A DNA stretch of 64,000 nucleotides from Sabulibacter ruber (GTDB lineage Bacteria; Bacteroidota; Bacteroidia; Cytophagales; Hymenobacteraceae), in the NCBI RefSeq assembly GCF_017355955.1, contig NZ_JAFFID010000001.1, forward strand, positions 1,364,001-1,428,000. The letters run 5' to 3'. Made by a program: the position numbers and the translations under genes. Positions 16,026-25,290 of the stretch are shown piece after piece. Positions within the stretch are counted from its first letter, which is position 1, and each line of letters opens with the position of its first letter. The notes beneath the pieces are model-generated. The model was not told the DNA's origin and did no database searches. It saw nothing but the letters and a program-made list of their open reading frames with translations.

Positions 16026-16823
16026 ATGGATACGCCTCAGCTCCAACCCTCGGTTGCCCAACTTCTGGAAACCGCTCGATCTGCCGCCTTAGAAGCCGGT
16101 AGAGCAATTCTGGAGGTGTATAAAACCCAGGATTTTGGTGTAGAACTGAAAGCCGACTCCTCTCCCCTGACCCGTGCCGACCAGACCGCTCACGCCATCA
16201 TTTCCAAGCACCTTGAAACTACCGGTTTGCCTATTTTATCAGAGGAAGGTACGCACCTGGAGTATTCCGCAAGGGCAGCATGGGACTGGTACTGGCTGGT
16301 TGATCCGCTGGATGGCACCAAGGAGTTCATCAAAAGAAACGGGGAGTTTACCGTGAACATCGCCTTGATGCGGGCAACTAAACCCGTAGCAGGTGTCATT
16401 TATGCGCCCGTTTTGGGCACGCTATATTGGGGCTCCCCCACGACAGGGGTATTCAAGGAAGAAACCGGAGCCTCCACCCAGCTGCAGCCCAAGGCTGAGA
16501 AACAAAGCCTGGAGCAACTCAGAACCGGAGCATCCATCAGAATACTGGCTTCCCGTACTCACCGCACCTCCGAGACCGATGCTTACATCCAGCAGTTCAG
16601 GGACGCGGAGCTGATCTCCATGGGCAGTTCGTTGAAATTCATGCTCCTGGCCGAGCGAAAGGCTGATCTTTACCCTCGTTTCTCCACCACCATGGAGTGG
16701 GACACCGCCGCAGCCCATGCCATCCTGAACGCCTTGAACTACGGAGTGTACCAAACAGACCTCTCTGCCGAACTCACCTACAATAAACCCAATTTGCAGA
16801 ATCCCTCGTTCCTCTCCTTTTAA
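16026..16823 (+). CDS. cysQ: 3'(2'),5'-bisphosphate nucleotidase CysQ
   Basis: This 265-residue protein is a lithium-sensitive inositol-monophosphatase-fold enzyme. The family metal-binding motifs are present in order: LPILSEEGTH, then DPLDGTKEFIKRNGEFTVN (the CysQ-type version of DPxDGT), and EWDTAAAHAI near the C-terminus. CysQ removes the 3'-phosphate from 3'-phosphoadenosine 5'-phosphate, recycling the by-product of sulfate assimilation and sulfotransfer. It is expected in the cytoplasm or at the inner membrane face. No sulfate assimilation genes adjoin it in this window. Length and motifs leave little doubt about the family. Confidence 0.92.
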   Translation: MDTPQLQPSVAQLLETARSAALEAGRAILEVYKTQDFGVELKADSSPLTRADQTAHAIISKHLETTGLPILSEEGTHLEYSARAAWDWYWLVDPLDGTKEFIKRNGEFTVNIALMRATKPVAGVIYAPVLGTLYWGSPTTGVFKEETGASTQLQPKAEKQSLEQLRTGASIRILASRTHRTSETDAYIQQFRDAELISMGSSLKFMLLAERKADLYPRFSTTMEWDTAAAHAILNALNYGVYQTDLSAELTYNKPNLQNPSFLSF

Positions 16824-17240
16824 GTACCCGTTGCCCAGGTGGAGCCATGGCTTAAACCGAAGTTAAAACATGCTTTTTGAGGGTGCCCTACCTGCTTATT
16901 TCCACGTCGTACGTTTTTACCCGTTTTCCAGAAAGCGGGCTTAAAACAGGTTATACCCTGTTACTTGAAACCCCGCTATCCCAAGCAAATCATTGCTTTT
17001 CAACTGCCGTCATCTCCCAAATAGATGGAATTTTAGCAGGCTTCCTTCTGCCGATTTCCTCTCCTTATCCCTCCCCAAAAGGCAAAGCCGTTTTCGGCCT
17101 GAAATCTTCTAAAAACACAGAAAATATTTTCTATATTCTATATATCATTCAAAACTATTCCTAAGTTTAGAGAAGAAAGACCTTCCATCTCCTCTACCTC
17201 TATGCGGCCCCTACCTCCACTTTTTCCATGGTCTGCCACT
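16824..17240. other. Intergenic region, nothing clear
   Basis: About 417 bases lie between cysQ and the macroglobulin gene. A 95-codon open frame at 16877-17164 has no recognisable features and a composition unlike the neighbouring genes. Pieces resembling one arm of the common hairpin family (around 16925-16950 and 17085-17115) are too degraded to call. The last 60 bases before 17160 are A/T-rich and probably hold the promoter. Confidence 0.4.
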
Positions 17241-20200
17241 ATGCGCCTGGCCTGTGTCCTGGTGCTTTTTTCCCTTTTCAACTGCCGGGGCAAAAGCGAT
17301 GAACTAGGGCTGGAGCAAAAGAACTTTGAGGCCCAGATTGCCCAGGAACAGAACCTGGTATTCACCTTTGACAAAGACTTGGTAACAGACTCGCTCCTGA
17401 ACCAGTGGGACACCATTCCGTACCTGCAGATCACGCCCAAAGTGAAAGGCAAATACAAGTGGACGGCCCCCAACGAGCTGGTGTTTTCCCCCGATCAGTC
17501 CTTCGCGCCCAGCACCGATTACCGCGCCGAGCTCACGCCTCAACTACTGCGCCACTCTGCCACCAAATACAAGATCCCGGCCGGGCAGGACATCCGGTTC
17601 CATACGCCTTACCTAACGCTCACCTCGGCCAAGGCCTACTGGACCCAGAACGAGAACAACCCTACCCAACTGGAGGCCAACCTGCTGTTTGACTTCAACT
17701 ATCCGGTTCCTTTCCAGAATCTGCGCGATAAACTCAAAGTCTACCACGGCTCCACGGAGCTGCCCGTGGAACTGGTAAGCGGAGGTCGGGAAAATGTATC
17801 GGTGAAGGTGAAAGGGCTGGAGCAGGCCACCCAGGGCGAGATTCCGGTGCGGGTGTACGTAGAGAAGGGACTTTCCACCCCCGGCAGCAATCACGCCACC
17901 CCAGAACCGGAGCAGCAAACCGTGGAAGTACCCAGCCGCGAGCAGATGCAGGTAATGGAAGTGGTGGCGCTGCAGGAAGAAGGCCAGGACAAAATCTTCG
18001 TGCTCACCTCCCAGCCGGTGGCCAACGCCGATGTGACCTCGCTCGTTTCCCTGAACCCCGGCCGGGATTACACGGTGGAGCGACTGGAGAACGGCCTGGT
18101 GTTGAGCGGTACGTTCACCCCGGAACAAACCTACCGACTGGCCATTTCCGGCGAGCTGAGCGGCGTGGTGGGCAAACCGTTGGGCAAGGCCTACGAGCAC
18201 CCGGTCACGTTTGAATCCTCTAAACCCACGGTGGCCTTTGTGAACCGCAAGAGCATTTACCTGAGCAGTGCCGGCGCCCGCAACATTGCCCTGAACCTCA
18301 CGCAGGTGCCCCGGGTGAAAGTGAGCATCAGCAAGGTGTTTGAGAACAACATCCTGCGGTACCTGCAGGACGGCAAAACCTACGACGGCCACTACGACGA
18401 GGAAACCGAGGAGTATTACGAAACCTCTTACTACGCCATCAACGAAGACAACGGCAAAACCATTTTTGAGCGGGAATACGAGACCAGCAGCCTGCGCAAA
18501 CAAGGCAAGAATCATCTCCTGAACCTGGACCTGGAAGACCTGGACTTTGACAGCCAGTTCAAAGGCCTGTACGTGATCACCGTCTCCAGCACGGAGCAAA
18601 ACTGGCTCAAAGACTCCAAGATCATCTCGGTCTCCGACATCGGGCTCATCGCGAAGCAGGGAAAGAACGAGGTGCTGGTCTTCGCCAACTCCATCCGTAC
18701 CGCCGAGGTGCTGCCCGAGGTGGAGGTCCGGTTTATCAGCACGAACAACCAGGTCATCCACAAAGCCACCACCGACAAAGACGGCGTGGCCCGCTTTCCG
18801 GACATAAACAAAACCGCCGATGGCTTCAAAATTGGCCTCATCACCGCCCGCCAAGGCGATGACTTCAACTACCTGCCTTACTCCCAGACGCAGGTGAACA
18901 CCTCCCGCTTTGACGTGGGCGGCAAACGCATGGCCGACCTGAAATATGATGCTTTCCTTTACGGCGACCGCGACCTGTACCGCCCCGGCGACACCGTCTA
19001 CGTGAACACCTTGGTGCGTACTCCGGCCTGGCAAACCGTGGCGGGCTTACCGGTAAAAGTGAAACTGCTACTGCCCAACGGCAAAGAGTACCGCAGCCTC
19101 AAAGGCACCCTCAACCAGGAAGGCTCCTACGAAGCCAGGTTTATCTTGAGCCCCTCGGTGGTGACCGGCACGTACACGCTGGAAGTTTACTCGGGGAACG
19201 ATGTGCTCCTGAACTCCCGCAAAATTGGCGTGGAGGAATTCATGCCTGACCGGCTGAAAGTATCTACTATCCTGAACAAAACCGATTTCCGGGCTGGGGA
19301 ACAGGTAAGCGTGAATCTGACGGCGCAGAACCTGTTCGGTCCGCCCGCGGCCGGCCGCAATTATGAGGTGCAACTCAGCCTGAAAAAGAAATCCTTTGAA
19401 GCACCCCGCTACCCTGACTATACTTTTGAACTGAACAACTCCGCCGAGGTGAACCTGCAGAACAGCGTACGCCAGGGTCAGACGAATGAACAAGGGAAAG
19501 GTCAGGAGACGTTTGAACTGCATGGTTTTCAGGATGTGGGGCTGCTGGAAGGCTCTCTGTTTACCACCGTCTTTGACGAGACCGGCCGGCCCGTGAACCG
19601 CCTCAACCGGTTCAATGTGAGCACGCAGTATGCCTTCTTCGGGATCAGGAAATTTGATTCTTATGTGAGCACCCGCCAGCAGATGCAGGTGCCCATCATC
19701 GCCCTGAATGCGCAAGGGCAGCCCATCGATACCAAGGTGCAGGTGCAGTTGGTGCGCTACACCTATGAAACGGTGATGGAGCGCTACTCTGAGAACTACA
19801 ACTACAAATCGCAGCGCCGGGCCAGCGTGTTGCTCAACACGGTCTTGCAGGTGCCCAAAGAAGGTACCGCCGTGCGGTTCACCCCCGCTACTTCCGGGGA
19901 GTATGAGCTGCGCGTGATGCGGCCCGGCGCCTACAACTACGTGGCCCAGGAGTTCTACGCCTACGGCTTGGGCGATACTGAGAGCACGTCTTTTGAAGTG
20001 AACACCGAGGGCGAAGTAGACATTGCCCTGGACAAGGAAACCTACGAGGTGGGCGATGATGCCCGCATCCTGTTCAAGTCTCCGTTTGCAGGCAAGATTC
20101 TGGTGACCGTAGAGCAAAACAAAGTCCTGAGCTACCATTACCTCAAAACCGACAAGAAAGCAGCCTCTTTGAAGTTGCCCATCCAGGACGAACACCTGCC

Positions 20201-22637
20201 CACAGTCTACATCTCGGCGGTGGCGCTGCGCGAAGTCAAGGATAACCAGATGCCGCTTACTATTGCCCGGGGTTTCAGGCCGCTACAGGTCACCAAAAAA
20301 CAGACGAAACTGGATGTAGCCATCATCGCGCCGGAGGCTTCCCGCTCTAATCGTTTACAGCCTGTTTCCATCAAAACGGCCCCAAACGCCGAGGTCACCC
20401 TGGCAGTAGTAGACGAAGGCATTCTGCAGCTCAAAGATTACCAGACGCCAGATCCGCACGGATTCTTTTACCAGAAACGAGCGCTGGAGGTAGAGGCTTT
20501 CGATCTGTATCCTTTCCTGTTTCCGGAACTCTCGGGCACCCGCTCCAGCGTGGGCGGCGATGGCTATGACCTGGAGAAACGCATCAATCCGCTGACGTCT
20601 AAACGGGTGAAACTGGTATCTCTGTGGAGCGGCCGACTAAAGACCAACGGCAACGGGGAAGCTACGGTGAACGTGAAAATACCGGAGTTTTCCGGGGCCG
20701 TTAGAGTAATGGCGGTGGCGTACAAAGGCAATGCTTTCGGCTCTGCCGAGAAAATGATGCGCGTGGCCGATCCAGTGGTAATTAGCACGGCGCTTCCCCG
20801 GTTCCTGAGCCCTAAGGACACGCTCCTGGTGCCGGTCACCATCAGCAACACCACTGCGAAGAACGCCGCTTTCAGCAGTTCCATTTCCGTTACCGGACCG
20901 CTGCGCGTGGTGGGTTCTGCCACTGCCTCCAACTCCGCCCGCGCCAATGCCGAGAAACAGGTGCTCTACAAACTGGTGGCAGCACCGGTGATTGGGCCAG
21001 CCTCGGTGAAAGTGGTGGTGAAAGCCCTGGGCGAGCAGTTCAGCTCTACCACGGAACTATCGGTGAGGCCAGCCGCTCCTCTGGCGCAGATTACCCAGGC
21101 GGGCACCTTGAAGAACGCGGCCAGCGTGCAGATTAACGCGGCGCCTGATTTTCTGCCTTCCTCGGTATCGTCTAAACTGGTAGTGAGCACGTCGCCGCTG
21201 GTGCAGTTCACCGATGACATCACGTACCTGCTTCAGTACCCGCACGGCTGCCTGGAACAGACTACTTCCACGGCGTTCCCGCTCCTGTATTACACAGATC
21301 TGTCGCGCTCTCTGAACCAGCAGCAGAAAGGCCGCACCTATAACCCGACGTACCTGGTGCAGGAGGCCATCACCAAGATTGAGGGCATGCAGCAGTACGA
21401 CGGCGGCTTCACCTACTGGCCGGGTGCCACCACCACAGATTGGTGGAGCAGCGCCTACGCCACCCACTTTTTGCTGGAGGCCCGCAAGGCCGGTTACCCG
21501 GTGAACGAACCAGTGCTGAACCGCGCGATTACCTACCTGCAACGCATGGTGAAAGGCAAAGCCACCGAGGTGTACCGATTCTACAACGCCTCCCGCCAGG
21601 TGCAAAGCAAATACATCGCGGCGCATGAGGCCTCTTACTCGCTGTACGTGCTCAGCCTGGCGGGCAAACCCGATTGGCCCACCATGAACTACTACAAGGC
21701 CAAACCTGAGCTGCTTTCCTTGGATTCCCGCTACCTGCTGGCCAGCACCTACGCCCTCAACGGCGGCCAGCAGAGTTTCAGGCAACTGCTGCCGCGGGCA
21801 TTTGCGGGGGAAACCTCGGTGCGGGCCTTAGATGGTTCCTTCTACTCCCCGCTGCGGGACATGGCTATCTCCCTGAACAGCCTGGTGGAGGCCAACCCAG
21901 ATCATCCGCAGGTAGCCACGCTGGCCCGGCACGTGTCGCAGGAGTTGCGGTCCAGCCGCTGGTACAACACCCAGGAACGCGCGTTTGCCTTGCTGGCCCT
22001 GGGCAAACAGCCCCGGAGAAGCGGCGGCAACGCCACGGCCCAGGTTTTACAGAAAGGCAAAGCCGTGGGGGCGTTTACGGGCAAAGACCTCACGCTCACA
22101 AATAAACTGAACAGCGGAGCTTTCACCCTGCAGAGCAAAGGCCAGGGCACTTTGTTTTACTTCTGGCAGATGGAAGGCATCAGCGGAAGCGGCAGTTACA
22201 AACAGGAAGACAATTTCCTGCAGGTGCGCCGCACGTACTTTAACCGTGATGGCAAAGAGATCACCAACCGAACCGTGAAACAGAACGATCTGGTGGTGGT
22301 GCGCATCGCGCTGCAGTCACTGGACGGCCGCACCATCCCGAACGTGGCCATTACCGATCTGCTGCCCGCCGGTTTCGAGATTGAGAACCCGCGCCTGATG
22401 ACCTCGCGGGAGTTCAGCTGGCTCCAGGCCATGGAACCCGCCACCCCCGACTACCTGGACATCCGCGACGACCGCATCAATCTCTACGCCACCGCCCGAC
22501 CCAAAACCCAGTACTTCTTCTATCAGGTGCGGGCGGTTTCCAAAGGCGATTTCCAGGTGGGTCCGGTGGGGGCCGATGCCATGTACAACGCCGACTACCA
22601 CTCGTACCATGGCGCCGGGATCATGAAGGTGCGGTAG
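17241..22637 (+). CDS. Bacterial alpha-2-macroglobulin with thioester motif
   Basis: This 1798-residue protein is a bacterial alpha-2-macroglobulin (YfhM/MagD-like). It has a signal sequence ending in LFSLFNC; the Cys could be lipidated although Asn at -1 is unusual. Many macroglobulin-type beta domains fill the N-terminal 1100 residues, and the thioester motif GCLEQ (Cys 1337) is intact in YPHGCLEQTT, followed by the alpha-helical thioester domain. Such proteins trap proteases that breach the envelope by covalent capture. The gene is followed after about 300 bases by pbpC, the usual partner, which repairs peptidoglycan. The start at ATG 17241 places the signal sequence at the N-terminus; ATG 17202 would add 13 residues. 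Confidence 0.92.
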   Translation: MRLACVLVLFSLFNCRGKSDELGLEQKNFEAQIAQEQNLVFTFDKDLVTDSLLNQWDTIPYLQITPKVKGKYKWTAPNELVFSPDQSFAPSTDYRAELTPQLLRHSATKYKIPAGQDIRFHTPYLTLTSAKAYWTQNENNPTQLEANLLFDFNYPVPFQNLRDKLKVYHGSTELPVELVSGGRENVSVKVKGLEQATQGEIPVRVYVEKGLSTPGSNHATPEPEQQTVEVPSREQMQVMEVVALQEEGQDKIFVLTSQPVANADVTSLVSLNPGRDYTVERLENGLVLSGTFTPEQTYRLAISGELSGVVGKPLGKAYEHPVTFESSKPTVAFVNRKSIYLSSAGARNIALNLTQVPRVKVSISKVFENNILRYLQDGKTYDGHYDEETEEYYETSYYAINEDNGKTIFEREYETSSLRKQGKNHLLNLDLEDLDFDSQFKGLYVITVSSTEQNWLKDSKIISVSDIGLIAKQGKNEVLVFANSIRTAEVLPEVEVRFISTNNQVIHKATTDKDGVARFPDINKTADGFKIGLITARQGDDFNYLPYSQTQVNTSRFDVGGKRMADLKYDAFLYGDRDLYRPGDTVYVNTLVRTPAWQTVAGLPVKVKLLLPNGKEYRSLKGTLNQEGSYEARFILSPSVVTGTYTLEVYSGNDVLLNSRKIGVEEFMPDRLKVSTILNKTDFRAGEQVSVNLTAQNLFGPPAAGRNYEVQLSLKKKSFEAPRYPDYTFELNNSAEVNLQNSVRQGQTNEQGKGQETFELHGFQDVGLLEGSLFTTVFDETGRPVNRLNRFNVSTQYAFFGIRKFDSYVSTRQQMQVPIIALNAQGQPIDTKVQVQLVRYTYETVMERYSENYNYKSQRRASVLLNTVLQVPKEGTAVRFTPATSGEYELRVMRPGAYNYVAQEFYAYGLGDTESTSFEVNTEGEVDIALDKETYEVGDDARILFKSPFAGKILVTVEQNKVLSYHYLKTDKKAASLKLPIQDEHLPTVYISAVALREVKDNQMPLTIARGFRPLQVTKKQTKLDVAIIAPEASRSNRLQPVSIKTAPNAEVTLAVVDEGILQLKDYQTPDPHGFFYQKRALEVEAFDLYPFLFPELSGTRSSVGGDGYDLEKRINPLTSKRVKLVSLWSGRLKTNGNGEATVNVKIPEFSGAVRVMAVAYKGNAFGSAEKMMRVADPVVISTALPRFLSPKDTLLVPVTISNTTAKNAAFSSSISVTGPLRVVGSATASNSARANAEKQVLYKLVAAPVIGPASVKVVVKALGEQFSSTTELSVRPAAPLAQITQAGTLKNAASVQINAAPDFLPSSVSSKLVVSTSPLVQFTDDITYLLQYPHGCLEQTTSTAFPLLYYTDLSRSLNQQQKGRTYNPTYLVQEAITKIEGMQQYDGGFTYWPGATTTDWWSSAYATHFLLEARKAGYPVNEPVLNRAITYLQRMVKGKATEVYRFYNASRQVQSKYIAAHEASYSLYVLSLAGKPDWPTMNYYKAKPELLSLDSRYLLASTYALNGGQQSFRQLLPRAFAGETSVRALDGSFYSPLRDMAISLNSLVEANPDHPQVATLARHVSQELRSSRWYNTQERAFALLALGKQPRRSGGNATAQVLQKGKAVGAFTGKDLTLTNKLNSGAFTLQSKGQGTLFYFWQMEGISGSGSYKQEDNFLQVRRTYFNRDGKEITNRTVKQNDLVVVRIALQSLDGRTIPNVAITDLLPAGFEIENPRLMTSREFSWLQAMEPATPDYLDIRDDRINLYATARPKTQYFFYQVRAVSKGDFQVGPVGADAMYNADYHSYHGAGIMKVR

Positions 22638-22645
22638 ATTTCTGC

Positions 22646-22685
22646 CTGTTTCGGGGCTAATTTCAACAAAACAGCCCCGAAACAG
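22646..22685. terminator. Hairpin after the macroglobulin gene (family member 5)
   Basis: A 13-bp perfect stem pairs 22646-22658 with 22673-22685 and carries the GGGGCT/AGCCCC core. It begins 8 bases after the stop codon. Confidence 0.65.
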
Positions 22686-22697
22686 AAAAGACAATCT

Positions 22698-22822
22698 CCC
22701 TCGCTCGCCTCTGGCGAGTGTGCGTAATGGTGTGGCGTCCCGCCACGTTGGGGGAACACACATTACCCCCATTTAGGCCAGAGGCCTATTTGTAACTCAC
22801 ACTCGCCAGAGGCGAGCGAGGG
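22698..22822. repeat. 125-bp MITE/REP-like element, copy 1
   Basis: The element has perfect 25-bp terminal inverted repeats (22698-22722 and 22798-22822) beginning CCCTCGCTCGCC. Each repeat folds on itself through CTCGCC-TCT-GGCGAG. Inside are a GTGGCG/CGCCAC hairpin and an AGGCCAGAGGCCT palindrome. A second copy with the same plan lies at 48679-48803. It encodes nothing, so if mobile it must be moved by an enzyme encoded elsewhere. Confidence 0.8.
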
Positions 22823-22933
22823 TTGATTCAGGAAATTCATTTTGGGCTTCTTTTGCAGAAATAGGCTTGAAACAGAAGGGTGTCAGATTGAGAAGTTGGC
22901 ACCTGATTACCAGAAAAATCTTACTTTTTAAAC

Positions 22934-25285
22934 ATGCCGCTTACCAAAAGAACATCCGCTTTCATCACAGGGTCCTTTGCTAAAGGGAAACGGTGGCCGC
23001 GCGTGTTGTTGGGAACGCTGGCTTGTTTCCTGGGCTTGTTTATTCTCCTGAATCTGCTGTTCCCGCTGAGAGTGGACATTTCCTACTCCCCTGTGATTAC
23101 CGCCTCGGATGGCAGTATTCTGCACTCGTTCCTGAGCAAAGACGAAAAATGGCGGATGCAGCTGGAGCCTAATGAGGTGAGTCCTATGCTGAAAAAAGCG
23201 GTGTTGCTGAAGGAAGACAAGTATTTCTATTACCATCCGGGGGTGAACCCGCTGGCGGTGGGCCGGGCTTTTTTCAGGAACCTCGCGCAGGGCAAAACTA
23301 CCTCCGGGGCCTCTACCATCACCATGCAGGTAGCGCGCCTGCTGTACCCCAATGAGCGCACCTACCGGCATAAACTCACCGAGGTGTTCCGGGCAATGCA
23401 GCTGGAGTGGCGCTACTCCAAAGACGAGATTCTGCATCTGTACCTCACCCTGGTGCCTTACGGCGGGAACATTGAGGGCGTGAAAGCAGCCTCGGTGCTG
23501 TACTTCCACCAATCGCCGCGGCAATTGAGTCTGGCGCAGGCGGTGGCGCTGACGGTCATTCCCAACAAGCCGTCCTCCTTGCGTATCGGGCGGCAGAACG
23601 AGAAAATTGTAGCGTTCCGGAATAAGTGGCTACGGTATTACGCCCTGGAAGGTGCTTTCCCGAAGGAGCAGATTGAGGATGCGCTGTACGAACCGCTGAA
23701 TGCCCATCGGTTGGAGGCTCCCAAGGTGGCACCGCATTTTGCCCTTCGTTTGCATAAAACGGACCAAAATCAGGCGATTATCAAAACCACGCTGAATCCG
23801 GCAGTGCAGGAGAAAGTGGGGCAACTGGCGTACAATTACCTGCAGCAGCTGAAGTACCGCAACATCCACAACGCGGCGGTGCTGGTGATCAACAACCAAA
23901 CCCACGCAGTGGAAGCGTACCTGGGCTCCGCTGATTTCACCGATGTGCTGCACAGCGGTCAGGTGGACGGGGTGCGGGCCATCCGCTCTCCGGGCAGCAC
24001 CTTGAAGCCTTTCCTGTACGCCACGGCCTTTGAACGCGGCCTGATCACGCCCAAAACCATTATCTCAGACGTGCCCATTGATTACGCCGGGTACCGGCCC
24101 GAGAACTACTTCGGGACGTACAGCGGCAACATCACCATTGAACGAGCGTTGGCCACATCTTTGAACATTCCGGCGGTGAAGCTCCTGGACCAGGTGGGCG
24201 TGAACTCTTTTGTGCAGAAACTAACGCAGGCCGAGTTCTCGCAGATGAAGCAGCACGGCGACCAGTTGGGTTTATCGCTTATTTTGGGCGGATGCGGGGT
24301 AAAACTGGAAGAACTCACGGCGCTGTACTCGGCGTTCGCGAACGAGGGCACTTACGCTCCTTTGCGCTGGCTTCAGGGAGACACAGTGCGGCAGGAAAAG
24401 CGGCTGCTATCCCCCGGCTCGGCGTTTATGGTGAACCAGATCCTGACCCAACTGCAGCGGCCCGATCTGCCGCACAACTCCTTGAATAGCGCCCATTTAC
24501 CGAAAATAGCCTGGAAAACGGGAACCTCTTACGGCCGGAAAGATGCCTGGAGCATTGGCTACAACCAGAAGTACACGGTGGGCGTGTGGGTAGGGAATTT
24601 CTCAGGCGAAGGCGTGCCGGAACTGAACGGCACCGATACGGCCACCCCGCTCCTGTTCTCTATTTTCAACACCATTGACTACAACAGCCCCAACGGGTGG
24701 TACAAAGCACCCAAGAGCATTAGTACCCGCAGTGTTTGTCTGGAGAGTGGATTGCCCGCCAACAGCTTCTGCCAGGATCTGGTGGTGGATACGTACCTGC
24801 CCGGCATTTCCTCAGTCACTAAATGCAGCCACCTGAAACAGGTTCCGGTCTCTCTGGATGGCAAGTACGCCTATTGCACCAGTTGCCTGCCGGAGGGCGG
24901 GTATCAGCAGAAATGGTACCCCAACCATTCGCCGGAGATTCTGACGTACTTTGTCACGCAGCACCAGCCCTACGTAGCCTTGCCGCCGCACAATCCCAGC
25001 TGTAGCCGCATTTTCCAGGATTTTGCCCCGGTGATTGCCTCGCCTACACAAGGCATGGAATATCTGTTGGAGCGCGCCGATCACCAGAAACTGATGCTCC
25101 AGTGCAACGCCCACAACGAGGTAAAGAAAGTGTATTGGTACGTGAATGACCAGCTCCTGCGGGCCGCCCCGCGCGATGAACCGGTGTTTTTTGAACCGCA
25201 GCAAGCCGGGAAGCTAAAAATCTCCTGCCTGGATGACCAGGGCCGTAATACCAATGCGTATGTGACTGTGCGGTTTATGGAATGA
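22934..25285 (+). CDS. pbpC: Penicillin-binding protein 1C (bifunctional peptidoglycan synthase)
   Basis: This 783-residue protein has an N-terminal membrane anchor (about 24-46, VLLGTLACFLGLFILLNLLF). A GT51 transglycosylase domain follows (about 55-230, with LLKEDKYFYYHPGVNPLAVGR). The transpeptidase domain (about 300-560) has catalytic S355 and K358 in SPGSTLKPF, and KTGTSYGRKDAW. The PBP1C-specific C-terminal domain covers about 690-783. It polymerises and cross-links glycan at the periplasmic face. Pairing with an alpha-2-macroglobulin gene is a known conserved arrangement. The stop codon lies only five bases from that of the convergent histidine kinase, leaving no room for a terminator between them. 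Confidence 0.95.
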   Translation: MPLTKRTSAFITGSFAKGKRWPRVLLGTLACFLGLFILLNLLFPLRVDISYSPVITASDGSILHSFLSKDEKWRMQLEPNEVSPMLKKAVLLKEDKYFYYHPGVNPLAVGRAFFRNLAQGKTTSGASTITMQVARLLYPNERTYRHKLTEVFRAMQLEWRYSKDEILHLYLTLVPYGGNIEGVKAASVLYFHQSPRQLSLAQAVALTVIPNKPSSLRIGRQNEKIVAFRNKWLRYYALEGAFPKEQIEDALYEPLNAHRLEAPKVAPHFALRLHKTDQNQAIIKTTLNPAVQEKVGQLAYNYLQQLKYRNIHNAAVLVINNQTHAVEAYLGSADFTDVLHSGQVDGVRAIRSPGSTLKPFLYATAFERGLITPKTIISDVPIDYAGYRPENYFGTYSGNITIERALATSLNIPAVKLLDQVGVNSFVQKLTQAEFSQMKQHGDQLGLSLILGGCGVKLEELTALYSAFANEGTYAPLRWLQGDTVRQEKRLLSPGSAFMVNQILTQLQRPDLPHNSLNSAHLPKIAWKTGTSYGRKDAWSIGYNQKYTVGVWVGNFSGEGVPELNGTDTATPLLFSIFNTIDYNSPNGWYKAPKSISTRSVCLESGLPANSFCQDLVVDTYLPGISSVTKCSHLKQVPVSLDGKYAYCTSCLPEGGYQQKWYPNHSPEILTYFVTQHQPYVALPPHNPSCSRIFQDFAPVIASPTQGMEYLLERADHQKLMLQCNAHNEVKKVYWYVNDQLLRAAPRDEPVFFEPQQAGKLKISCLDDQGRNTNAYVTVRFME

Positions 25286-25290
25286 ATTAC

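Noticed and set aside
16877..17164. 95-codon plus-strand frame between cysQ and the macroglobulin gene
   Set aside because: No domain, A/T-rich end with improbable composition, no promoter or ribosome site; looks like intergenic DNA.
17613..20195. Long minus-strand open frames (473 and 375 codons) inside the macroglobulin gene
   Set aside because: They are antisense to a clear coding frame, have repetitive low-information composition (many V, G, H, Q) and no recognisable domain; G/C-rich third positions of the real gene remove stop codons on the other strand.
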